Assembly (NCBI GenBank): GCA_903839355.1
Contig: CAIMBV010000234.1
Coordinates: 1-7,402, forward strand
DNA: 7,402 nucleotides
DNA from: an uncultured Actinomycetes bacterium
Lineage (GTDB): Bacteria > Actinomycetota > Actinomycetes > Nanopelagicales > Nanopelagicaceae
Direction: 5' to 3'
Shown here: positions 1 through 7,317 of the stretch, piece after piece
How positions within the stretch are numbered: the first letter of the stretch is position 1
How the letters are laid out: the number at the start of each line of letters is the position of its first letter
The notes under the pieces: model-generated
Databases searched by the model: none
Told to the model about the DNA's origin: nothing
The model's input: the letters and a program-made list of their open reading frames with translations, nothing else
Translations under genes and position numbers: made by a program

Positions 1-965
<965 letters not shown>

Positions 966-1000
966 TTAATTCGGTTATAAATAGGTATTGATTTTTAAAA

Positions 1001-2380
1001 CTACTGAGCGGATGCACGAACTGCAGCAGCAACCGAAGTTACTACTCGCGGGTCAAAGACGCTAGGAACAATGAAGTTGGCATTGAGTTGATCAGAGCTC
1101 ACGCACTCTGCGATCGCCCGCGCTGCCGCTACCAGCATTGAATCGGTTATCTTGTGGATTCGACCATCAAGCAGCCCGCGGAATATTCCAGGGAAGGCCA
1201 GCACATTGTTGATTTGATTTGGATGATCGCTCCGACCCGTGGCAACGACGGCTGCATACTTGCGGGCGATCACGGGATCTATCTCCGGTTCGGGATTTGC
1301 CAGGGCAAAGACGATGGAGCCAGGTGCCATTGCAGCCACATCGTTCTCGGTTAGAACATTAGGTGCGCTTACGCCGATAAAGATATCTGCACCCAACATA
1401 GCCTGAGAGAGAGTCCCACGGAACTCACCTGGATTGCAGTTATCGACAAACCAGGTCCGCATGACATCGTCTTCCGGCAGATGCTCATGAACCAATCCAT
1501 CTTTATCGAAACCAATGATGTGTTGTGCTCCGCTGGCAACTAACAATCTTGCTACAGCCGTACCAGCAGCTCCTGCCCCGCTCATCACAATTTTGCTATC
1601 GGCCAAATTCTTCTTTACGAACTTGAGCGCATTAGTTATGGCAGCTAGAACGACGATTGCGGTTCCATGTTGATCATCATGGAATACTGGGATATCAAGT
1701 AGTTCGCGTAGGCGACGTTCCACCTCAAAGCAACGCGGAGCTGAGATATCTTCGAGGTTGATGCCGCCATAAACAGGGGCAATTATTTGAACGGTACGAA
1801 CAATCTCATCGACGTCTTGGGTATCTAGGCAGACCGGCCACGCATCAACATCTGCAAAACGTTTGAAGAGAGCCGCCTTTCCCTCCATAACTGGAAGCGC
1901 CGCCTCGGGACCAATATTTCCTAGTCCAAGTACAGCTGAACCATCGGTGACAACAGCAACGGTATTGCGCTTAATAGTTAGTCGCCGCGCATCCGATGGA
2001 TCTGCTGCAATAGCCTGAGAAATTCGAGCGACACCTGGAGTGTAGGCACGTGATAAATCGTCACGGGTCTTAAGCGGAACCTTTGAGGTGACTTCGATCT
2101 TTCCACCCAGATGTAATAAGAAGGTACGATCACTTACCTTGCGCACCGTCAATAATGGATTTTCGGAGATCGCTGCGGTAATTCGCTCCGCATGCTCCCC
2201 ATCGTGAGCGTCGCACGATACGTCAATGGTTACTCGGTCAATGAACGACTCGACAACATCCAGTGCGGTGATCGATGCTCCAGCCGCTGTGATCGCGGCG
2301 GTAATTTCAGCTACGGGTTGTGCGGAGGGTGGACCATCAACGCGGATTGTTATTGCATACCCAGGACTAGTGGATGCCAT
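1001..2380 (-). CDS. Malic enzyme with N-terminal ACT domain
   Basis: Oxidative decarboxylation of malate to pyruvate and CO2 with reduction of NAD(P)+, 459 residues, cytoplasmic. Residues about 6-85 look like an ACT regulatory domain (alternating strands and helices starting YAITIRV). The malic N domain follows: SRAYTPGVARI at 110-120 has catalytic Tyr113, EGKAALFK at 166-173 has catalytic Lys168, and INLEDISAP at 207-215 with FHDDQHGTA at 233-241 provide the divalent-metal acids. The Rossmann part has GAGAAGTA at 268-275 and FALANPEPE at 358-366. D292 at the end of the second beta strand is compatible with NAD, but the cofactor cannot be decided by eye. The ATG overlaps the upp stop as TAATG and has GGAG 7 nt upstream. 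Position between upp and a beta-glucosidase suggests co-transcription. ACT domains often bind amino acids, so allosteric control is likely, ligand unknown. Confidence 0.96.
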   Translation of the reverse strand: MASTSPGYAITIRVDGPPSAQPVAEITAAITAAGASITALDVVESFIDRVTIDVSCDAHDGEHAERITAAISENPLLTVRKVSDRTFLLHLGGKIEVTSKVPLKTRDDLSRAYTPGVARISQAIAADPSDARRLTIKRNTVAVVTDGSAVLGLGNIGPEAALPVMEGKAALFKRFADVDAWPVCLDTQDVDEIVRTVQIIAPVYGGINLEDISAPRCFEVERRLRELLDIPVFHDDQHGTAIVVLAAITNALKFVKKNLADSKIVMSGAGAAGTAVARLLVASGAQHIIGFDKDGLVHEHLPEDDVMRTWFVDNCNPGEFRGTLSQAMLGADIFIGVSAPNVLTENDVAAMAPGSIVFALANPEPEIDPVIARKYAAVVATGRSDHPNQINNVLAFPGIFRGLLDGRIHKITDSMLVAAARAIAECVSSDQLNANFIVPSVFDPRVVTSVAAAVRASAQ

Positions 2381-3018
2381 TACACAACTCCATAAAGTCG
2401 ATCGCCAGCATCGCCCAACCCAGGAACGATGTAGCCCTTCTCATTTAATTTCTCATCAAGGGCAGCTGTGACGAGTGTGAGATTCGCTGAAGAGTCTGCA
2501 AATTCTTTTTCAAGCGCCGCGACACCTTCCGGAGAAGAGAGGATGCAGATCATGGTGATATCTGTTGCACCAAGATCAATCAAATAGTGAATCGCTGAAA
2601 TTAGCGTCCCACCAGTTGCCAGCATTGGATCGAGGACAAAACACTCGTGGTTATGTAGATCTTGTGGCAAACGGTTAGCGTAAGTCTTAGCCTGCAAGGT
2701 GTGCTCATCGCGCACCATTCCTAAGAATCCAACCTGGACAGATGGCATCAAACGAACCATCCCTTCGAGCATTCCGAGCCCAGCCCTTAAGATAGGAATT
2801 ACCACGGCATCTGGTTTGGCCATTACCGCGCCTTGTGCCAGCGCCACCGGCGTCTTTACCGTGACAGGAACGGTTTTGATCTCACGGGTTGCTTCATAGG
2901 CCAACAAAGTGACAATTTCGCCAATTAACTCCCTAAAGATGGAAGAGGGCGTGGTCTCGTCGCGAAGAACGGTGACTTTATGGGTAATGAGGGGGTGTTG
3001 TGCCACATGTACTTTCAC
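2380..3018 (-). CDS. upp: Uracil phosphoribosyltransferase
   Basis: Converts uracil and PRPP to UMP in pyrimidine salvage; cytoplasmic. Motifs, numbered from the GTG start used here: PILRAGLGM at 75-83, the PRPP-binding loop [10 protein letters not shown] at 129-138, and the uracil-binding C-terminal segment [15 protein letters not shown] at 196-210. Length from this start is 212 residues, close to the usual 207-209. I chose GTG at 3018 because the protein then begins [10 protein letters not shown], the normal start of the family. Also, a -10-like TAAAGT sits 7 nt upstream, as expected for a leaderless mRNA. An in-frame ATG at 3045 would add nine residues, but its AAGG directly abuts the ATG and cannot work as a normal Shine-Dalgarno. 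The stop overlaps the malic enzyme start by one base. The gene diverges from the tadA pair. Confidence 0.95.
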   Translation of the reverse strand: MKVHVAQHPLITHKVTVLRDETTPSSIFRELIGEIVTLLAYEATREIKTVPVTVKTPVALAQGAVMAKPDAVVIPILRAGLGMLEGMVRLMPSVQVGFLGMVRDEHTLQAKTYANRLPQDLHNHECFVLDPMLATGGTLISAIHYLIDLGATDITMICILSSPEGVAALEKEFADSSANLTLVTAALDEKLNEKGYIVPGLGDAGDRLYGVV

Positions 3019-3025
3019 GAGTCTG

Positions 3026-3054
3026 ACTTTACCCGCGGAATTCATCCTTGTCGC
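3026..3054 (-). promoter_or_regulatory. Candidate upp promoter (leaderless)
   Basis: On the minus strand, -35 GCGACA (3049-3054), a 17-nt spacer and -10 TAAAGT (3026-3031), followed 7 nt later by the GTG at 3018. The geometry fits sigma-70-type recognition with transcription starting at or next to the start codon. The -35 overlaps that of the divergent promoter. Read by eye only. Confidence 0.45.
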
Positions 3055-3076
3055 GTATCTGAAACAGTGGAACTAT
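3048..3076 (+). promoter_or_regulatory. Candidate promoter of the tadA pair (leaderless)
   Basis: Plus strand: -35 TTGTCG (3048-3053), a 17-nt spacer, -10-like AACTAT (3071-3076), then 6 nt to the ATG at 3083. The GAAGG before this ATG leaves only one base of spacing, too close for a normal Shine-Dalgarno, which favours a leaderless start. The -10 matches the consensus weakly. Confidence 0.4.
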
Positions 3077-3082
3077 GAAGGC

Positions 3083-3562
3083 ATGACTAATCACGCTGAG
3101 TTCAATGAAGATGATTTTGGCGTGATTGCATGGCGCGAAGAGGGAATGTGGCGCGCATCTCGATTGGTCAATACCCGCGATCTCGGCTCAATCATGGATC
3201 AAGTGAAGGCACAGACAAGTGATGGTGGGTCGGTGGCTTTGATAGCGATCGATGAAGAATTCTTTTTGATAGTTCGTGGTGGCGGACGATCTATGCAGAT
3301 GATGTTGAGTGATGTTACTTATGCCGTTGAGTATGAGATTGCAGCTGATGTTATTGATGCTTTGGATCTTCCTTTCCCAGAGGATGAGGATGAGCCGCAG
3401 CCAGGTGGAGATGTTGATCTGTTATCTGACTTTGGAATTAATGCCATGGAACTTGAGGTTATGAGTGATGATCTGGATATGTATCCTGAAGAACAGATCA
3501 CTTCGCTCGCCCACAGATTGGGTTTTGGTGAGCAGTTCGATCAACTATATGATCGTAATTAA
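3083..3562 (+). CDS. tRNA adenosine deaminase-associated protein
   Basis: A 159-residue acidic protein of the family placed beside tadA in many actinobacteria (TIGR03941-type). Its biochemical role is not established; a partner or accessory role to TadA is inferred only from neighbourhood. Recognisable parts are an N-terminal strand FGVIAWREEGMWRASRL (residues 12-28), the central VALIAIDEEFFLIVR and LSDVTYAVEYEIA segments, and a very acidic stretch with PFPEDEDEP. The conserved tail has DLLSDFGINAMELE, DDLDMYPEEQ and LGFGEQF. The open frame extends upstream to 2909, but that part lies antisense to upp and is not protein-like, and the family start fits ATG 3083. The stop overlaps the tadA start as TAATG, so translation is probably coupled. 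Confidence 0.9.
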   Translation: MTNHAEFNEDDFGVIAWREEGMWRASRLVNTRDLGSIMDQVKAQTSDGGSVALIAIDEEFFLIVRGGGRSMQMMLSDVTYAVEYEIAADVIDALDLPFPEDEDEPQPGGDVDLLSDFGINAMELEVMSDDLDMYPEEQITSLAHRLGFGEQFDQLYDRN

Positions 3563-4014
3563 TGAGTGATCATGCTGCATTGATGAGGGAGGCGATCTCT
3601 CTCGCAAAAATTGCATTAGCTACAAATGATGTTCCGGTCGGTGCACTCGTATTGAATCAAGATGGAGTTGTTGTGGGTCGCGGCAACAATCTAAGGGAGC
3701 TTGATAAAGACCCAACCGCGCACGCAGAGATAGTCGCAATGCGAGAGGCTGCATTGCATAACAAGACGTGGCGACTAGATGGCCACACACTTGTGGTGAC
3801 ATTGGAGCCATGTGCCATGTGTGCTGGAGCCATTTCACAATCCCGAATCAAGACAGTCATCTTTGGGGCATGGGATGAAAAAGCGGGTGCGGTTGGTTCG
3901 GTCTGGGATATTTTACGAGACCCAAGAACACCACACCAAGCGGAAGTAGTCTCGGGAGTATTAGAAGCAGAATGTGCCCAACTTCTGCAAGAATTTTTTA
4001 AAGATAAGCGTTAA
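3562..4014 (+). CDS. tadA: tRNA-specific adenosine deaminase TadA
   Basis: Deaminates adenosine 34 to inosine in tRNA-Arg(ACG), allowing reading of CGU, CGC and CGA codons. It has 150 residues, normal for the family. Zinc and catalytic motifs are intact: HAE at 54-56 (His54 zinc ligand, Glu56 proton shuttle) and PCAMCAG at 83-89 (Cys84 and Cys87 zinc ligands). DVPVGALVL at 23-31, the family-typical DPTAHAEI, and AWDEKAGAVGS at 103-113 separate it from cytidine and guanine deaminases. There is no Shine-Dalgarno; the ATG overlaps the preceding stop by one base, so reinitiation after the upstream gene is likely. tRNA-Ser(CGA) begins 17 bp after the stop on the same strand. Confidence 0.96.
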   Translation: MSDHAALMREAISLAKIALATNDVPVGALVLNQDGVVVGRGNNLRELDKDPTAHAEIVAMREAALHNKTWRLDGHTLVVTLEPCAMCAGAISQSRIKTVIFGAWDEKAGAVGSVWDILRDPRTPHQAEVVSGVLEAECAQLLQEFFKDKR

Positions 4015-4031
4015 GGCGTATCGTCACCCAT

Positions 4032-4119
4032 GGTGGCGTGTCTGAGTGGCCTAAAGAGCACGTCTCGAAAGCGTGTGTTGGGTAACCAACCGTGGGTTCA
4101 AATCCCACCGCCACCGCCA
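4032..4119 (+). tRNA. tRNA-Ser (anticodon CGA)
   Basis: An 88-nt class II tRNA. The acceptor GGTGGCG (4032-4038) pairs with CGCCACC (4109-4115), followed by discriminator G and an encoded CCA (4117-4119). The anticodon stem CACGT/GCGTG encloses the loop CTCGAAA, giving anticodon CGA, which reads UCG. The long variable arm (GTTGG/CCAAC) and T arm (GTGGG, TTCAAAT, CCCAC) are intact. It lies 17 bp after tadA and only 10 bp from the stop of the convergent permease gene, with no visible terminator between. Confidence 0.96.
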
Positions 4120-4129
4120 ATTTTATGAA

Positions 4130-6484
4130 TTAGTGATTGATAATAATTTCATACGATGGATTAAGAATGACGAGGTTTCCATCGGTCTCGCCGACCATTC
4201 CTTCAGCGCAGATGGTTGATCCCACTTCAAGTCCGGTGATCTCTCGCCGCCCAATAAATTGCAACGTAATTCCACCGGTCTCATCCCAAATTTCAATATC
4301 AACATGCGGGGATGCGCTAGATGGTGCGGTACGAATGCTGGTCACATTTCCAGTTACATGTGCACGGTGGCGCCACTTCACTGAAGCGATCGGTTGAATA
4401 TGTTCCTCGTAGTGACTGATGGTCTCAGTTGCAAGAGGCTCGTCATTTAATCTGCGGACTTGAGGTTTTGGTTCCGCTGGTTCAATTACATCCGTTGAGT
4501 GCTCAAGGTGAGCGAAAATCGAATGACCTGAAATAATTTTTTCAACATCGAATGGGACAATCGTGGCAACTACTCGTGGAAGTTGAGAGATAGGAGCCGA
4601 GATAGCTTCCGCTGTGCGGTCATGCAGAATCCGCCCGAGTAAGCCGGAGTAAGAGCGACGCGGAAGCAAGAGAGTTAAATCAACATCACTAGCTTGGGTC
4701 ATTCGAATGGCGTAGTCCACTGCGGCATTTGCCAGTCGACGATCGGGGCAATCGATAAATTCAATGGAGACATCTGCCAGCGCTGGATTGTGCTTCCAAG
4801 CCTCTTTAATAACCTCTGCGCGTTGATCATCAATCACGAAGTGAACCGCAGCCAATTCGTGTGGGTTAAGTGATCTGGCATAGCGAACAGCACCGACTGT
4901 TGCGATATCAACAGCGTCGACAAGAACAGTTACATCGTGACGTGAAATATTGGTGGCGCGGGAAGATTCCTGGTTGATCTTGAGCGCCTGTTGCTCTTTA
5001 CGGTATTGGCGGTTGAGGCGGATCAAGCCGATGGTGGCGATTGGGAAGATGAGAACAATCAGCCAGGCGCCCTCTGAAAACTTTACGACTGCGAAGATGA
5101 TTACGACAGCAAAAGAGACTGAACCAGAGAGGAAGTTGATGAAGAAGCGCAGACGCCATCCACCTTCGCGCCTGCGATAATTTCGCTTGGCCATACCGAA
5201 TCCCGCCATGGTAAATCCGGTAAAGACGCCGATGGCATAGAAGGCGATCAACTTAGAGACGTTAGAGCCGACAACTCCAATGAGCAATGCTGCGGCCAGA
5301 GTTAAGAAGATGATGCCGTTTGAAAAGACTAGACGATGGCCACGCTTAGTGAGTTGACGTGGTAAGAATCCATCTTCGGCCACGAAGTTCATCAGGAACG
5401 GGAAACCACTAAATGGAGTGTTTGCTCCAGTGTAGAGAATTAACATTGTGGAGAATTGAACGAAGAGATAGAAAATATGTCCCAAGGCTCCATGGCCAAA
5501 GACGATCTGCGCGATCTGAGATACAACAGTTGGTGTGCCACTTGAATATGGCATTGCATGAGTCGCCTTAGCAAAGAATGAGATGCCAAGAACCATGCAA
5601 CCCAGGATGGTGGCCATGATCACTGTGGTGCGACGAGCATTGTTTCCTTCTGGAGATTTAAAGAGGGATACGCCATTTGAGATGGCCTCAAGACCTGTTA
5701 GCGAGGAGCCGCCATTCGCAAATGCTTTGAGAAGAATGAAGATGGAGGCAAAGGTGAGTAGCTGTTGCGAATGCCCGTATCCAACATTTCCTGCGCCGAT
5801 AACAACATGATGCAGAGTGTGGTGAAATTCGCGCCAAACCCCTACGACAATTATTGAGGTAACTGCTAAAACGAACAGATACGTTGGTGCGGCAAATAAA
5901 CGTCCAGCCTCTTTAACGCCTTTTAGATTTCCGTAACATAAAATTCCAATGACACCTAGGGTTATAAATTTTTGGGTGTTGTTTGATGAGATTGCGGGAA
6001 ATGCAGATGCGAGCGCAGCGGTTCCAGCAGCACCTTGTACAGCTACGGTAACTATGTAATCCAACATGAGCGCAACAGCTGCGATCTGTGCCACGACAGG
6101 ACCGAAGTTATCTCGCGCTACAACGTATGAGCCGCCTGTATGCGTATACGCCATAACAACTTCGCGATAAGAAAGGGTGACGATAAATAACACTGCAAGC
6201 ACAACGAGTGTCATCGGCATTAGGACGCTGTAGCCCGCTAACCCAAATGCAGGAAGTAAATAGATAAGTATGTTCTCGGTTCCATATGCTGCAGATGAGA
6301 TGCAATCTGAGGAGAGAATTCCCAAGGCAAAGATCTTGCTCAAACGTTGGTGAGACAGGGTGTGCCTATTAAGCGGCTTTCCGAGGAGAGCCTTCTTTAA
6401 TTTGTAGAGAAGAGGATCTTTGAGGTGGGCGTGGTCCTGCAAGACCATCGGCTGGGGCGCATCATCTGTCCAAGCTTTTGGCAC
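4130..6484 (-). CDS. KimA-like APC permease (probable K+ importer) with USP-like and fused C-terminal OB-fold domains
   Basis: Inner-membrane transporter of 784 residues. Residues about 45-490 form an APC/KUP-type core, probably 12 membrane segments. Positions that I recall as K+ site or gating residues of B. subtilis KimA are kept: SSDCISSAAY (D60, Y67), LDYIVT (D142, Y143, T146) and TGLE (T263, E266). These favour potassium over amino acids, though databases often say amino acid permease. Residues about 515-645 resemble a universal stress protein fold; the ATP motif is degenerate (SGLLG at 613-617 lacks the later Gly-Ser/Thr). After a charged linker (650-700) comes an OB-fold (702-783) with VTGNVTSI, IWDETGGI, FIGRREITGLEVGS and NPSYEI. 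This resembles a separate actinobacterial protein normally encoded near such permeases. The start is GTG, supported by its ribosome binding site. Convergent with tRNA-Ser(CGA). Confidence 0.9.
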   Translation of the reverse strand: MPKAWTDDAPQPMVLQDHAHLKDPLLYKLKKALLGKPLNRHTLSHQRLSKIFALGILSSDCISSAAYGTENILIYLLPAFGLAGYSVLMPMTLVVLAVLFIVTLSYREVVMAYTHTGGSYVVARDNFGPVVAQIAAVALMLDYIVTVAVQGAAGTAALASAFPAISSNNTQKFITLGVIGILCYGNLKGVKEAGRLFAAPTYLFVLAVTSIIVVGVWREFHHTLHHVVIGAGNVGYGHSQQLLTFASIFILLKAFANGGSSLTGLEAISNGVSLFKSPEGNNARRTTVIMATILGCMVLGISFFAKATHAMPYSSGTPTVVSQIAQIVFGHGALGHIFYLFVQFSTMLILYTGANTPFSGFPFLMNFVAEDGFLPRQLTKRGHRLVFSNGIIFLTLAAALLIGVVGSNVSKLIAFYAIGVFTGFTMAGFGMAKRNYRRREGGWRLRFFINFLSGSVSFAVVIIFAVVKFSEGAWLIVLIFPIATIGLIRLNRQYRKEQQALKINQESSRATNISRHDVTVLVDAVDIATVGAVRYARSLNPHELAAVHFVIDDQRAEVIKEAWKHNPALADVSIEFIDCPDRRLANAAVDYAIRMTQASDVDLTLLLPRRSYSGLLGRILHDRTAEAISAPISQLPRVVATIVPFDVEKIISGHSIFAHLEHSTDVIEPAEPKPQVRRLNDEPLATETISHYEEHIQPIASVKWRHRAHVTGNVTSIRTAPSSASPHVDIEIWDETGGITLQFIGRREITGLEVGSTICAEGMVGETDGNLVILNPSYEIIINH

Positions 6485-6489
6485 GGTTA

Positions 6490-6495
6490 CCTTCT
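6490..6495 (-). promoter_or_regulatory. Ribosome binding site of the permease, fixing a GTG start
   Basis: AGAAGG on the minus strand, 5 nt before GTG at 6484. No in-frame ATG competes nearby upstream, so this site decides the start. Confidence 0.75.
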
Positions 6496-6531
6496 TCTTA
6501 TGTCACGCCCCAGTTTTAGAGGCAGACCGCC

Positions 6532-6562
6532 ATTTTACGTTGAAAAGGGCAGATTGCATCAA
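6532..6562 (-). promoter_or_regulatory. Candidate permease promoter
   Basis: Minus-strand -10 TAAAAT (6532-6537), five of six consensus bases. A TTGATG -35 candidate lies at 6557-6562, with a long 19-nt spacer. It would give a leader of roughly 40 nt carrying the ribosome binding site. An inverted repeat overlaps both elements. Confidence 0.4.
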
Positions 6563-6565
6563 CGT
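6537..6565. repeat. Operator-like 7-bp inverted repeat over the permease promoter
   Basis: Perfect arms ACGTTGA (6537-6543) and TCAACGT (6559-6565), separated by 15 bp. Arm centres are 22 bp apart, about two helical turns, which would put both half-sites on one face for a dimeric regulator. The arms touch the candidate -10 and -35. No known regulator matches that I can name, and chance occurrence is possible. Confidence 0.35.
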
Positions 6566-6593
6566 GAGTCCGATTTCTTGCACATCAATTGGG

Positions 6594-7004
6594 CTAGGTC
6601 CCGCACGGAAGCACTTCTACCTTGGGGGATTGCGTCTTGCCCGCGAATTGCCATCTACCTGCAATAAATGCCCTTGAATAGGCGATCCCAAACCATTTGC
6701 TCAGGCTTGAACTTCTGCAATCCACATACTTATCCTGCAGTTTCACAATAAGCCCTGAATTGAATCTAGGGGTTTGTTGGTTAACGAATGGTCCATAAAC
6801 ATGATCGCCAAATTCACCTTTTTTATGAATTTCGAGTGTGATCAATACACGGGTTTGTTGAACATTGCAGATGGAGGAAACATTGACTTTCACAACCTCT
6901 CTCATCTCTAGTTTTCTCAGAGTTGATGAGAGGTGTGCGTTCTGGACTTCAAGCCGACGAAGAGGTTTTATTATTTCTTGTACCCTTAGAAAGTTCAATT
7001 CCAT
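6594..7004 (-). CDS. Hypothetical protein, unrecognised, atypical codon use
   Basis: Open frame of 136 residues from ATG 7004 (144 from ATG 7028, which would overlap the start of the neighbouring plus-strand gene). I do not recognise the family. The first 40 residues are rich in Leu, Lys, Arg and Glu and could be helical or coiled-coil. The remainder is mixed, with VLITLEIHKKGEFGDHVYGPF and RSSSLSKWFGIAYSRAF, and no membrane segment is seen. Seven of its ten Arg codons are AGA or AGG, whereas the Arg codons I sampled in the permease and malic enzyme are mostly CGN; ATA also occurs. No Shine-Dalgarno or leaderless -10 was found at either ATG. It could be a recently acquired or orphan gene, a decaying remnant, or chance open sequence. 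The stop lies 109 bp before the permease start on the same strand. It also serves as the account of the otherwise gene-free stretch 6594-7004. Confidence 0.4.
   Translation of the reverse strand: MELNFLRVQEIIKPLRRLEVQNAHLSSTLRKLEMREVVKVNVSSICNVQQTRVLITLEIHKKGEFGDHVYGPFVNQQTPRFNSGLIVKLQDKYVDCRSSSLSKWFGIAYSRAFIAGRWQFAGKTQSPKVEVLPCGT
6899..6932. repeat. 8-bp inverted repeat inside the hypothetical frame
   Basis: Perfect arms CTCTCATC (6899-6906) and GATGAGAG (6925-6932), with an 18-nt loop that allows a further 3-bp inner pairing. There is no following T-run, so this is not a terminator. It may be accidental. Confidence 0.3.
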
Positions 7005-7026
7005 CAAAACCGAGGCGGTGGAAGTC

Positions 7027-7305
7027 ATGCCAGAGGTAGATCCAGCAGATAAGACAATCGCTAGTTACTTAGTGCGTCACCATCGATTTGATCCCGAAAC
7101 CAATCACTTTCGATGGTTCATTTTGAAAGCATTTGATAACGAAGGCGAAATGAATCAACTCCTTGAAAGTTTGTGGAGCGACCTCGAGGCGCGCAAGATC
7201 GCTGGTTCGGCAAGCCCGAAAGAGCAGATCGCGGGGCAGATAAACGACCCGGAGTGGGATAAAAAGCACCGGGGTGGCGGCTCGCCTTACCATCCAGCGC
7301 ACTAA
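7027..7305 (+). CDS. Small hypothetical protein, 92 residues
   Basis: I do not recognise the family. The protein is soluble and hydrophilic with no membrane segment or signal peptide. It begins MPEVDPADKTIASYLV, continues with a His/Arg/Trp-rich stretch (HHRFDPETNHFRWF), an acidic helix (NEGEMNQLLESLWSDLEARK), and ends in a Gly/His-rich tail (HRGGGSPYHPAH). Arg codons are mostly CGN, like the neighbours, so it looks native. The start is uncertain: ATG 7027 is preceded by GAGG at 7012-7015 (spacing 11), and an in-frame GTG at 7018 is the alternative. The frame stays open upstream to 6865, but that part is not protein-like and lies antisense to the minus-strand frame. It converges on tRNA-Ser(GGA), with 12 bp between. 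Confidence 0.7.
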   Translation: MPEVDPADKTIASYLVRHHRFDPETNHFRWFILKAFDNEGEMNQLLESLWSDLEARKIAGSASPKEQIAGQINDPEWDKKHRGGGSPYHPAH

Positions 7306-7317
7306 CACCTTCTAAAG

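Noticed and set aside
2192..2471. Plus-strand frames across the upp-malic enzyme junction
   Set aside because: They are antisense to two well-supported genes and show no recognisable motifs.
2909..3082. Upstream extension of the deaminase-associated gene
   Set aside because: It runs antisense through upp, its translation is Cys/Thr-rich and unlike the family, and the family start matches ATG 3083.
3990..4031. Separate promoter for tRNA-Ser(CGA) at the end of tadA
   Set aside because: A TAAAGAT stretch could be a -10, but no -35 at proper spacing was found; co-transcription with tadA is equally likely.
4130..6484. Label as an amino acid permease
   Set aside because: The fold belongs to the APC superfamily, but the KimA-type residues and USP-like domain favour potassium transport.
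6485..6593. c-di-AMP (ydaO-type) riboswitch before the KimA-like gene
   Set aside because: I looked for the conserved ydaO core because it controls KimA in Bacillus; no matching motifs or fold were seen, and the candidate leader is only about 40 nt.
6865..7026. Upstream extension of the small plus-strand gene
   Set aside because: The translated segment is Cys/Ser/Arg-rich and not protein-like, and it competes with the better-looking minus-strand frame.
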